Part shown: piece by piece, positions 1 through 5,936 of the stretch | How positions within the stretch are numbered: position 1 is the stretch's first letter | Layout: each line of letters opens with the position of its first letter | Source: Candidatus Omnitrophota bacterium | Lineage (GTDB): Bacteria; Omnitrophota; Gorgyraeia; B26-G9 | NCBI GenBank assembly: GCA_003645745.1 | Contig: QNCH01000103.1 | Location: forward strand, 1 to 6,094 | DNA length: 6,094 nt | Direction of reading: 5' to 3' | Notes under the pieces: model-generated | Databases searched by the model: none | What the model was told of the DNA's origin: nothing | The model's input: the letters and a program-made list of their open reading frames with translations, nothing else | Position numbers and translations under genes: made by a program

Positions 1-60
1 TCGTCGGAGAAAAAAAGTGAGAACGTAAAAAAGGGGTATTATTTCACAGCTTCTGAGTGA
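1..60 (+). CDS. Possible 3' end of an upstream gene (partial)
   Basis: Frame 1 is open from the first base to a TGA at 58-60 and would encode 19 residues ending in GYYFTASE. The other two + frames hit stops within the first 27 bases. The residue mix looks protein-like, but 57 bases is far too short to prove coding or to assign a family. If real, it is the C-terminus of a gene whose body lies outside the window, and it would leave about 180 non-coding bases before FIST. It could equally be non-coding spacer. Confidence 0.2.
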   Translation, partial: SSEKKSENVKKGYYFTASE

Positions 61-99
61 AGCGGGAATCCATTTTATTTTAACAGGATTATTATAACT

Positions 100-118
100 G
101 GCGCAAGCAAGTAGCGCC
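100..118 (+). other. Small GC-rich hairpin in the spacer upstream of FIST
   Basis: GGCGC at 100-104 pairs with GCGCC at 114-118 around a 9-base loop, within otherwise very AT-rich sequence. No T-run follows, so it is not a classical intrinsic terminator. The rest of 61-241 is AT-rich. It holds a half-copy of the GCGGGAATC motif seen again at 3145 and a second GC-rich patch at 151-172 (ACCC-TCG-GGGT). I compared the area by eye with common riboswitch cores, including c-di-GMP type I, and found no convincing match. Confidence 0.3.
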
Positions 119-202
119 TATACAAAATAATTATTATAAATATTTATAAATGCGGGGATGCACCCTCGGGGTAAAATTATGTGACAATATTTAGCCTTAA
201 AT

Positions 203-231
203 TTGACTTTTTTTAAAACTAATTATAAACT
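203..231 (+). promoter_or_regulatory. Predicted sigma70-type promoter for FIST and the kinase
   Basis: TTGACT at 203-208 matches the -35 consensus at five of six positions. A 17-base spacer leads to TAAACT at 226-231, which matches four of six -10 positions. An overlapping TATAAA at 224-229 gives a better -10 but only a 15-base spacer. Transcription would start around 236-242, at or a few bases before the FIST ATG at 242. That implies a leaderless or near-leaderless mRNA and agrees with the absence of a Shine-Dalgarno sequence. This is prediction by eye; AT-rich DNA yields such matches by chance. Confidence 0.45.
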
Positions 232-241
232 AATAATTATT

Positions 242-1432
242 ATGGCTATATTAGTTAGTATTGGAAAAAGTACAGATATGGAATCCTATTCAGCAGGTTC
301 TGCCGCTTGCTGTCAGGCGTTAGAGCAGATTAAAAGCGGTGAGCCGGATATTGTTTTCTGTTTTGCGTCTTCCCGTTTTAATCATTCTCAACTTATCCAG
401 GGTATTAAAAGTATAATTCCAAACGCGCCCCTTGTTGGCTGCACTACAGCGGGAGAGATTACAGCGGATGGGCCTGAGACAAAGTCTGTAATAGTTTTAT
501 TACTGCAGTCTGATAAATTGCATACTGCAGTAGGTATGGGGGGCAAAGTTAGCATTGCGGCACGTTCCGCGGGAAGTAAATTAGCCAGGGATGTAATCCA
601 GAAGACAAATGATAGTTTTATCAGGCACGCGTTAATGATTTTTTCTGATGGGATTAATGGCAATGGCACAGATGTAATCAGGGGGATACAAGACATTACG
701 GGCACAAGTTTTCCTATTATAGGGGGCTCAGCAGGTGATGACTTTTTATTTCAAAATACTTTTCAGTATTATGAAGCGGGAGTGTTTCAGGACAGTGTTG
801 TTGGAGTATTATTTTCAGGAGATATAAAAATAGGTATTGGCGCCAGGCATGGGTGGTATCCTTTGGGCAAACCCCAGATTGTTACAGATGCCAGGCATAA
901 TATAATAAAAAAATTGGATGGCAGGCCAGCAGCAGGAATTTATGAAGAGTATTTTGGCCCAAGGGTTGCTGAGATGCATAAAGAACCTTTGGTTAGAATG
1001 GCAATTATGTATCCTTTGGGTATGTCTATACAAGGTGAAGCAGAGTGTATTATCAGAAACGTTTTAAGGGCAAATGAGTTTGGAGAATTAGTTTGCGCAG
1101 GAGAGGTGCCTGTATCTTCTGAAATAAGGGTGATGATGGGTTCAAAAGAAGCTGCTTTAAAAGCAGCGAGAAAAGCAGCGCAGATTGCTCTGGCAGGGCT
1201 GAAAGGTTTGAAAGCAAAAGTAGTTTTTGTGTTTGATTCTGTGTCGCGTAAAAAATTATATGGTAGAAATGCTGCTCAGGAAATTGAAATTCTTAAAGAT
1301 GTTTTTGGTTTAGCGGTGCCGATATTCGGATTTTATACTTATGGAGAACAGGCTCCTCTTGGCGCTGAGATAAATTTAGGCCAGGCGTTTTTTCATAATG
1401 AAACTATTGTGGTTTTTGCGATCGGGGAATAA
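242..1432 (+). CDS. Stand-alone FIST domain sensor protein
   Basis: This 396-residue soluble protein consists almost entirely of the FIST_N and FIST_C domains. FIST is a predicted ligand-binding sensory module, proposed to bind small molecules such as amino acids, and is often fused or adjacent to kinases and GGDEF proteins. FIST_N covers roughly residues 3-205, with the GCTTAGEI segment at 66-73 and GGSAGDD at 161-167. FIST_C covers roughly 220-390, with FYTYGEQAP at 364-372 near the end. I chose the ATG at 242 because the first FIST strand (AILVSIGKSTD) begins right after it. An upstream in-frame TTG at 203 would add 13 residues but coincides with the predicted -35 box, and neither start has a Shine-Dalgarno. 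There is no signal peptide, membrane segment or fused output domain, so it probably acts through a partner. The kinase gene 6 bases downstream is the obvious candidate, by inference from position. The ligand cannot be deduced. Confidence 0.9.
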   Translation: MAILVSIGKSTDMESYSAGSAACCQALEQIKSGEPDIVFCFASSRFNHSQLIQGIKSIIPNAPLVGCTTAGEITADGPETKSVIVLLLQSDKLHTAVGMGGKVSIAARSAGSKLARDVIQKTNDSFIRHALMIFSDGINGNGTDVIRGIQDITGTSFPIIGGSAGDDFLFQNTFQYYEAGVFQDSVVGVLFSGDIKIGIGARHGWYPLGKPQIVTDARHNIIKKLDGRPAAGIYEEYFGPRVAEMHKEPLVRMAIMYPLGMSIQGEAECIIRNVLRANEFGELVCAGEVPVSSEIRVMMGSKEAALKAARKAAQIALAGLKGLKAKVVFVFDSVSRKKLYGRNAAQEIEILKDVFGLAVPIFGFYTYGEQAPLGAEINLGQAFFHNETIVVFAIGE

Positions 1433-1438
1433 AAATTA

Positions 1439-3019
1439 ATGAAGATTAATATTTGGTTACTTTTAAGTATAGGAGCGTTGATTTTAAGTGTAATTGTACT
1501 TATTGATAACACTGTGGCTAAATTAATGGGCGGATTTATGCTTTTGGTACTTTTAGCATATTTTGCTGAGGTTTCCCGGGAAAGTAAAACGCAGATTACC
1601 AGAATGCAAAAGGCGTTAGATAAGTTAAGAAGTGCCTACAGTGAGCTCGATGACCAGGCAAAAATTATTATACGTACAGATTTAGAATTAAACCGTACTC
1701 AGGAAGAATTGGATAAAAAGATAACCGGCTTATACACATTACATGAAATAGGCAAGCTTATAAGTTCTACTCTGGAGATGCAGAAAGTATTTATGCAGAT
1801 AACTGAGCCGTTGATTTTGAAGCTTGGTTATGAGAAGGCAATTGTTTTTTTAGATTCTCCTGTTCAGGAGAAGATGGAATGCAAAGCAATGATTGGATTT
1901 GATTCCGAACAAGCGCAAAAAATAAAACAGGCAGAAATAAGAGAGCTTTTGGCAAAAAATAATCACAGGCAAAAAGATATCATTTTGGTTAAGGACGCAG
2001 GCAGCGCCTCAGATGAACAACGCGGGTGGCAGAAATTGTTCGCAGTTACTTCTTTTGTATTTATTCCCTTGATTGTCAAGGATCAGGCAATAGGCTGTCT
2101 TTTTGTTGGAAATAATAATCCTTATAGCCGTATCTCAAAAGGTGACTTAGATTTTTTGTTTATACTTGCTAATCAGCTTTCTATTGCTATTGATAATGCT
2201 AAACTTTACGCGGAAATTAAACTTTCTCATGACGAATTAGAGATACGTGTGGAAGATAGGACAAAAGAGCTTGCTATCGCGAATGATGAACTGCTTAAGT
2301 TAAATAAGATGAAGTCAGATTTTGTTTCCGCTGTTTCTCATGAACTTCGCACGCCTTTAACTTCGATAAAAGGCTATGCTGCTATACTTATGGCAGGAAG
2401 GCTGGGAGAAGTAAGTTCTGTGCAGCAGGATAAACTGCGTAAAATAAATATTCATAGTGATGAGTTAATTCAGCTGGTAAATGATTTATTGGATATTGCA
2501 AGGATAGAATCAGGTAAGGTGGGTATGGATATAAGATATATATCTTTAACTGATATAGTTAAAAGCACAATTGATTTATTTTTCCCGCAAGTGGATGAGA
2601 AACAAATAACTTTATCCGCGGATCTGCCTGATAATACGGTGATGGTTTGGGCAGACCAGTATAAAATTGCACGGGTTTTTATGAATTTAGTTGCTAATGC
2701 GATAAAATTTACTCCTGTTAATGGAGAAATTATTTTATTAGTAAAGCCTGATGATAATTTTGTGCGTGTGGCAATAAGTGATTCAGGCATTGGTATGAGT
2801 AATAAAGATTTATCGTGTATTTTTGATGAGTTCTATCGTGTTGATAACGCGATAAATGTTGAAAAAAAAGGTACAGGTTTAGGCCTGTCTTTAGCAAAAA
2901 AGATAATTGAGGCGCATAGCGGCAATATTTGGGTTGAGAGTGAAATAGGCAAAGGCACTACATTTTATTTTACTTTATCATTGCGGAAAATAGAAGCGCC
3001 GCAGATTAGTGTAGTATAA
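1439..3019 (+). CDS. Membrane-anchored GAF-domain sensor histidine kinase
   Basis: This 526-residue two-component sensor kinase autophosphorylates on histidine and passes the phosphate to a response regulator. Two hydrophobic segments (about 4-22 and 28-43) are joined by only a few residues, so there is no real extracytoplasmic sensor. A predicted coiled coil (about 47-95) leads to a GAF domain (about 95-255), a second helical linker (260-290), and then HisKA with HELRTP and phospho-acceptor His301. The HATPase domain has an N box with Asn416 and Asn420 (NLVANAIKFTP), G1 DSGIGM (448-453), F box FDEFYR (462-467) and G2 GTGLGL (478-483). All catalytic motifs are intact. There is no C-terminal receiver, so it is not a hybrid. 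The ATG lies 6 bases after the FIST stop and its Shine-Dalgarno is weak (GGGG at 1424-1427), which fits co-transcription and perhaps coupling. The response regulator downstream is its likely partner. The GAF ligand is unknown. Confidence 0.93.
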   Translation: MKINIWLLLSIGALILSVIVLIDNTVAKLMGGFMLLVLLAYFAEVSRESKTQITRMQKALDKLRSAYSELDDQAKIIIRTDLELNRTQEELDKKITGLYTLHEIGKLISSTLEMQKVFMQITEPLILKLGYEKAIVFLDSPVQEKMECKAMIGFDSEQAQKIKQAEIRELLAKNNHRQKDIILVKDAGSASDEQRGWQKLFAVTSFVFIPLIVKDQAIGCLFVGNNNPYSRISKGDLDFLFILANQLSIAIDNAKLYAEIKLSHDELEIRVEDRTKELAIANDELLKLNKMKSDFVSAVSHELRTPLTSIKGYAAILMAGRLGEVSSVQQDKLRKINIHSDELIQLVNDLLDIARIESGKVGMDIRYISLTDIVKSTIDLFFPQVDEKQITLSADLPDNTVMVWADQYKIARVFMNLVANAIKFTPVNGEIILLVKPDDNFVRVAISDSGIGMSNKDLSCIFDEFYRVDNAINVEKKGTGLGLSLAKKIIEAHSGNIWVESEIGKGTTFYFTLSLRKIEAPQISVV

Positions 3020-3124
3020 ATTTATCTATAAGGAGTTTTTTTAAGTTGTTTAACCACAAAGGGTTACGAAAAGGGGTTGCGTTTAAGTATAAGTTGTAAT
3101 TTTGTGTGGAGTTTATCCTGAAGA

Positions 3125-3155
3125 TAGATTCCCGCTAAAAGATTGCGGGAATCTA
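3125..3155. repeat. Perfect 11-bp inverted repeat (GATTCCCGC type) in the kinase-regulator spacer
   Basis: TAGATTCCCGC at 3125-3135 pairs perfectly with GCGGGAATCTA at 3145-3155 around a 9-base loop. Pairing continues weakly outward (3121-3123 with 3157-3159). It lies directly upstream of the regulator's ribosome binding site. No U-run follows on either strand, so a terminator role is not supported. GATTCCCGC palindromes are, from general experience, common dispersed intergenic repeats in environmental bacteria. A half-copy, GCGGGAATC, lies at 62-70. It could still affect mRNA stability or expression of the next gene. Confidence 0.7.
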
Positions 3156-3165
3156 ATTTAAAAAA

Positions 3166-3171
3166 AAGGAG
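3166..3171 (+). promoter_or_regulatory. Strong ribosome binding site of the response regulator gene
   Basis: AAGGAG lies 8 bases upstream of the ATG at 3180, which is near-ideal Shine-Dalgarno spacing. It fixes the start of the regulator. It contrasts with the FIST, kinase and deaminase genes, which have poor or no such sites. I found no convincing sigma70 promoter elsewhere in the 3020-3179 spacer. Confidence 0.8.
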
Positions 3172-3179
3172 ACGGCAAA

Positions 3180-4115
3180 ATGAAAAAAAAAATACTTGTT
3201 GTTGATGATGAGCCTGATATCAGAGATGTATTAAAGCTAACTTTAGAAGGAGATGATTTTGAAGTTTATGAAGCTATTGATGGTGTTGATGGGCTGGACA
3301 AAGTGCATAAGATTTGTCCTGATATAGTTATTCTTGATTATAAAATGCCGAAGATGAATGGGCATGAAGTATGCCAGATTTTAAAAAAAGATATTTTGCT
3401 CAGACATATGCCGATTATAATGCTTACAGGCAAAGGGGATATTGCTGATAAAGTAGAAGGTATTAACGCGGGAGTGGATGATTATATTGTTAAACCATTT
3501 GAACCGCGGGAACTTTTGGCAAGGATAAAGATGATTGTGCGTAGAAGTGTTCGTGATTTAGATGCTAATCCATTAACGCGTTTGCCGGGTAATGTAACTA
3601 TATTAAATGAATTAGAGGCTGTGATAAAAAGTGAGCAAAGATTTGCAGTGTGTTATCTTGACCTTGATAAATTTAAAGTATTTAATGATACTTATGGTTT
3701 TGAGCATGGGGATGAAGTAATTCGCGAAACAGCGCGGATAATTCTTAATGTGGTGTCTGCTAATGGTAATAAAAATGATTTTGTTGGGCATATTGGCGGA
3801 GATGATTTTCTTGTTTTGACTACGAGTGTAGATAAAGCGGAAGTTATTTGTCATGAAATTATCAATACTTTTGATCGGGTCGCGCCTGCTTTTTATAATC
3901 GTGCTGACAGCGAACGCGGATATATTATTGCTAAGAACAGGCAGGGAATTGAAGAACAATTTCCTTTAATTTCAATCTCAATTGGTATTGTAAACAATGA
4001 GTTTAGAAAGATATTTCATGTGGCTGAGATAGGAGAAATCGGCGCTGAATTAAAAAAACTTGCCAAGTCAATGGCAGGCAGTAATTATGTTAAAGACAGC
4101 CGCAGGAAAGAATAG
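3180..4115 (+). CDS. Response regulator with divergent GGDEF (GGDDF) output domain
   Basis: The protein has 311 residues. The N-terminal receiver (about 1-122) is complete: acidic pocket Asp9/Asp10, phospho-acceptor Asp53 in LDYKMP, Thr83 and Lys105 in VKPF. A short linker leads to a GGDEF-type domain (about 130-308) that begins with PLTRLPGN and contains the metal-site segment DLDKFK (161-166). Its signature loop reads GGDDF (206-210) instead of GGDEF, and the usual NDxxGH segment reads NDTYGF. About 25-30 extra residues (roughly 230-260) precede SISIGI, and the C-terminus lacks the common ADxALYxAK helix, reading ELKKLAKSMAGSNYV instead. From memory these traits belong to a recurring receiver-linked subfamily with GHIGGDDF signatures, not to random decay. 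Diguanylate cyclase activity is therefore possible but unproven; a c-di-GMP-binding or protein-interaction output is an alternative. The kinase upstream is the likely phosphodonor. Confidence 0.88.
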   Translation: MKKKILVVDDEPDIRDVLKLTLEGDDFEVYEAIDGVDGLDKVHKICPDIVILDYKMPKMNGHEVCQILKKDILLRHMPIIMLTGKGDIADKVEGINAGVDDYIVKPFEPRELLARIKMIVRRSVRDLDANPLTRLPGNVTILNELEAVIKSEQRFAVCYLDLDKFKVFNDTYGFEHGDEVIRETARIILNVVSANGNKNDFVGHIGGDDFLVLTTSVDKAEVICHEIINTFDRVAPAFYNRADSERGYIIAKNRQGIEEQFPLISISIGIVNNEFRKIFHVAEIGEIGAELKKLAKSMAGSNYVKDSRRKE

Positions 4116-4119
4116 GTGG

Positions 4120-4186
4120 TGGGGTCAAGTCTCAACTTGCAAACTTGCCCCCTTCCAGCAAGTTTGCAAGTTGAGACTTGACCCCA
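4120..4186. repeat. 28-bp perfect inverted repeat (GGGGTCAAGTCTCAACTTG type), possible terminator
   Basis: Bases 4120-4147 are perfectly complementary to 4159-4186, leaving an 11-base C-rich loop whose outermost pair (4148/4158) can also close. The arm starts with GGGGTCAAGTCTCAACTTG and ends in a near-tandem CAACTTG/CAAACTTG. It begins 4 bases after the response regulator stop and ends 8 bases before the deaminase ATG. TTTTCATT follows the right arm, so the RNA hairpin could terminate or strongly attenuate transcription, though the T-tract is short. Perfect palindromes of this kind, in my recollection, are dispersed elements often linked to REP-associated tyrosine (Y1/IS200-like) transposases. 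No such gene is present here, so mobilisation would have to be in trans. Confidence 0.85.
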
Positions 4187-4194
4187 TTTTCATT

Positions 4195-4659
4195 ATGAAA
4201 AATTTAAAACAGCTTTATATGGAAATGGCGCTTAAGGCAGCGCGGGAAAATTTTAATAGATTAGAAGGCGGTCCTTTTGGCGCGTGTATTGTCAGAGATG
4301 GAGAAGTTTTAGCGGTAGAACGTAATACTGTGTTAAAATTTGACGCTACTTGCCATGCGGAAATAAATGCGATTAGAAACGCTTCTAAAAGAAAGAATAA
4401 TTTTGATTTATCCGGTGCGGAAATTTATTCTACCACTGAACCCTGCCCGATGTGTTTTAGCGCTATTCATTGGGCAAGAATAGATAGAATTATTTATGGC
4501 ACAAGCATTGCTGACGCTAAAAAAATTGGTTTTAATGAGTTGTGTATTTCAAATTTAAAATTACAAAAATTGGGTTCAACTAAAATAGAGATAATATCTG
4601 GTTTTTTATATGAGCAGTGTTTGGAATTATTGCAGCAATGGCAGGGGAATGTTTATTAA
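4195..4659 (+). CDS. Cytidine/deoxycytidylate-type zinc deaminase, guanine deaminase (GuaD)-like
   Basis: This 154-residue cytosolic enzyme of the CDA fold hydrolytically removes an amino group from a nucleobase or nucleoside. Both zinc-site motifs are present: HAE (His54, catalytic Glu56) in CHAEINAIR, and PCPMC (Cys84, Cys87) in EPCPMCFSAIHWAR. GGPFGA (25-30) and Asn44 fit the substrate pocket. DAKKIGF (107-113) after the zinc site resembles bacterial guanine deaminase (guanine to xanthine, purine salvage) more than TadA, which has a DxKxGA segment there. The C-terminus, which helps set guanine specificity in GuaD, is not clearly conserved, so the substrate is only probable. I chose the ATG at 4195. 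Extending to the TTG at 4060 would add 45 residues read through the regulator gene and the palindrome. No Shine-Dalgarno precedes the ATG; the spacer there is the 28-bp repeat arm plus 8 bases. Confidence 0.86.
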   Translation: MKNLKQLYMEMALKAARENFNRLEGGPFGACIVRDGEVLAVERNTVLKFDATCHAEINAIRNASKRKNNFDLSGAEIYSTTEPCPMCFSAIHWARIDRIIYGTSIADAKKIGFNELCISNLKLQKLGSTKIEIISGFLYEQCLELLQQWQGNVY

Positions 4660-4662
4660 TTG

Positions 4663-4691
4663 GTAGGGAACGGTTTGAAACCGTTCCCTAC
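4663..4691. repeat. 29-bp perfect palindrome between deaminase and U32 gene
   Basis: GTAGGGAACGGTTT at 4663-4676 is followed by a single G and then its exact reverse complement AAACCGTTCCCTAC at 4678-4691. It starts 3 bases after the deaminase stop and ends 2 bases before the U32 ribosome binding site, so it fills the spacer. The sequence resembles dispersed GTAGGGAACGGTTT palindromes I recall from many environmental genomes. No T-run follows on the + strand, so termination is unlikely. As RNA it would form a stem with a very tight tip just upstream of the U32 start region. Confidence 0.85.
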
Positions 4692-4693
4692 AT

Positions 4694-4699
4694 AAAGGA
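4694..4699 (+). promoter_or_regulatory. Ribosome binding site deciding the U32 start
   Basis: AAAGGA lies 7 bases upstream of the ATG at 4707. It favours that codon over the in-frame GTG at 4617, which would add 30 residues read through the end of the deaminase gene and the palindrome. Confidence 0.75.
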
Positions 4700-4706
4700 T
4701 AATTTG

Positions 4707-5936
4707 ATGTTAATTTCTAAACCGGAATTAGTTTGTCCTGCAGGTGATTGGAGTGCATTACTTACTGTAGTGGAAAATGGCGCGGATAGCGTTTATTTTG
4801 GCATAAAAGGCTTAAATATGCGTAATATGGCAGCTAATTTTGATGTTTTAGAATTAAAAAAAATAATGAACTTTCTTCATAAAAACAATAAACGCGGATA
4901 TCTTGCTTTAAATGTAATTGTTTTTGATCGGGAATTAAAAAAGATTGAGAAAATTTTAAAATACGCAAAAATTGCTCAGGTAGACGCGGTGATTTTATGG
5001 GATATGGCAATTTTTTCTTTAGCTAAAAAAATCGGGTTGTGTATTCATTTATCAACCCAGGCGAGTGTGGCAAATACAGAAGCAGCAATATTTTTTGCTG
5101 GTTTAGGAGCAGAGAGAATCGTTTTAGCAAGAGAGTGTACACTCTCAGACATTAAAAATATTTCAACTCAACTAAAAAAGAATAAAATTAGGTGTGAAAT
5201 TGAAGCTTTTGTGCATGGGGCAATGTGTATAAGTATTTCAGGCAGGTGTTTTTTGTCCGCGTATTCTTCTGGTAAATCAGCTAATAGAGGCGAATGTTGG
5301 CAATATTGCCGCAGAGAATTTTTAATTAAGGATGAAACCGCAGAGGCAGATTATGTTTTAGGTAAAGATTATTTGTTAAGCGCAAAAGATTTATGCACAA
5401 TTGATTTTATTGGGCAATTAATTGATGCAGGTATTACTTCTTTTAAAATTGAAGGCCGCGGCCGCGCGTCTGATTATTTAAAAGTAGTAACTTCAGTGTA
5501 CCGCAAGGCAATAGATGCTTATGCTAATGGGTGTTTTAGTGAGCAGATGAGGAATGAGTTTAAGCAGAAATTAGATAGTGTATTTAACCGCGGGTTTTCT
5601 ACAGGGTTTTATTTTGGCCAGCCGCAAAATGCAATTAGCCGAAGTTTAGAAAATACTTATCTAAAAGTTTTTTTAGGAGAAGTTGTTAAATTTTATAAAA
5701 AAATAAATGTAGCAGAAATAATTGTGCGTAATCAGGTTTTAAAAAAAGGCGACAAGCTTTTATTTACTGGCAAACATAGTGCAGCGCGTTTTGTTTACGC
5801 GGAGCAATTACAGCAGAATCATAATTTTGTAGAACAGGTTAAAAAGGGCGAGTATGCGGGAATTAAATTGCCTTTTCAGGTTAAGCCTAAAGATAAAGTA
5901 TTCCTTTTTCAGAAAAATAGTTATACTCAAACGTAA
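4707..5936 (+). CDS. Peptidase U32-family protein, probable TrhP-like RNA hydroxylase
   Basis: This 409-residue protein matches the U32 family. Its members were named as collagenases, but several are now known as Fe-S, prephenate- or O2-dependent hydroxylases of tRNA (TrhP/YegQ), rRNA (RlhA) or ubiquinone (UbiU/V). The N-terminal PELVCPAGDW, GADSVYFG and STQAS segments are typical. The U32 signature EAFVHGAMCISISGRCFLS spans 166-184. Cys174, Cys181 and Cys197 with Cys201 or Cys230 (SAKDLC) have the spacing expected for a 4Fe-4S site. KIEGRGR follows at about 247-253. A beta-barrel C-terminal domain (about 315-400) makes the length close to TrhP and much shorter than RlhA, so 5-hydroxyuridine formation at the tRNA wobble base is the best guess. 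Oddity: the last four codons and the stop (YTQT, TAA) lie inside the inverted repeat that begins at 5921, so the native C-terminus may have been replaced. Confidence 0.88.
   Translation: MLISKPELVCPAGDWSALLTVVENGADSVYFGIKGLNMRNMAANFDVLELKKIMNFLHKNNKRGYLALNVIVFDRELKKIEKILKYAKIAQVDAVILWDMAIFSLAKKIGLCIHLSTQASVANTEAAIFFAGLGAERIVLARECTLSDIKNISTQLKKNKIRCEIEAFVHGAMCISISGRCFLSAYSSGKSANRGECWQYCRREFLIKDETAEADYVLGKDYLLSAKDLCTIDFIGQLIDAGITSFKIEGRGRASDYLKVVTSVYRKAIDAYANGCFSEQMRNEFKQKLDSVFNRGFSTGFYFGQPQNAISRSLENTYLKVFLGEVVKFYKKINVAEIIVRNQVLKKGDKLLFTGKHSAARFVYAEQLQQNHNFVEQVKKGEYAGIKLPFQVKPKDKVFLFQKNSYTQT

Noticed and set aside
61..180. Riboswitch upstream of FIST, for example c-di-GMP type I
   Set aside because: Only a 5-bp hairpin and a GC-rich patch are seen; the conserved core bases of the classes I know are missing.
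203..241. TTG 203 as the FIST start
   Set aside because: No Shine-Dalgarno; the added 13 residues are not part of the FIST fold, and the codon is the predicted -35 box.
3046..3120. Separate sigma70 promoter for the response regulator
   Set aside because: TTGCGT at 3077 and TGTAAT at 3095 each look box-like but are too close together, and no other pair has 16-18 base spacing.
388..3959. Minus-strand open frames at 388-705, 815-1033, 2470-2790 and 3612-3959
   Set aside because: They lie wholly inside well-supported + strand genes, have no ribosome binding sites or recognisable domains, and look like antisense shadows.
4120..4186. CRISPR repeat or phage attachment site
   Set aside because: There is a single inverted pair with a short loop, no direct repeat array, spacers, cas genes or integrase.
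4060..4194. N-terminal extension of the deaminase starting at TTG 4060
   Set aside because: It overlaps the response regulator in another frame and then reads through the perfect palindrome. Homology of the deaminase family begins just after the ATG at 4195.
4617..4706. N-terminal extension of the U32 protein starting at GTG 4617
   Set aside because: It overlaps the deaminase end and the 29-bp palindrome. The ATG at 4707 has a good Shine-Dalgarno, and the family's conserved PELxxPAG start follows directly.
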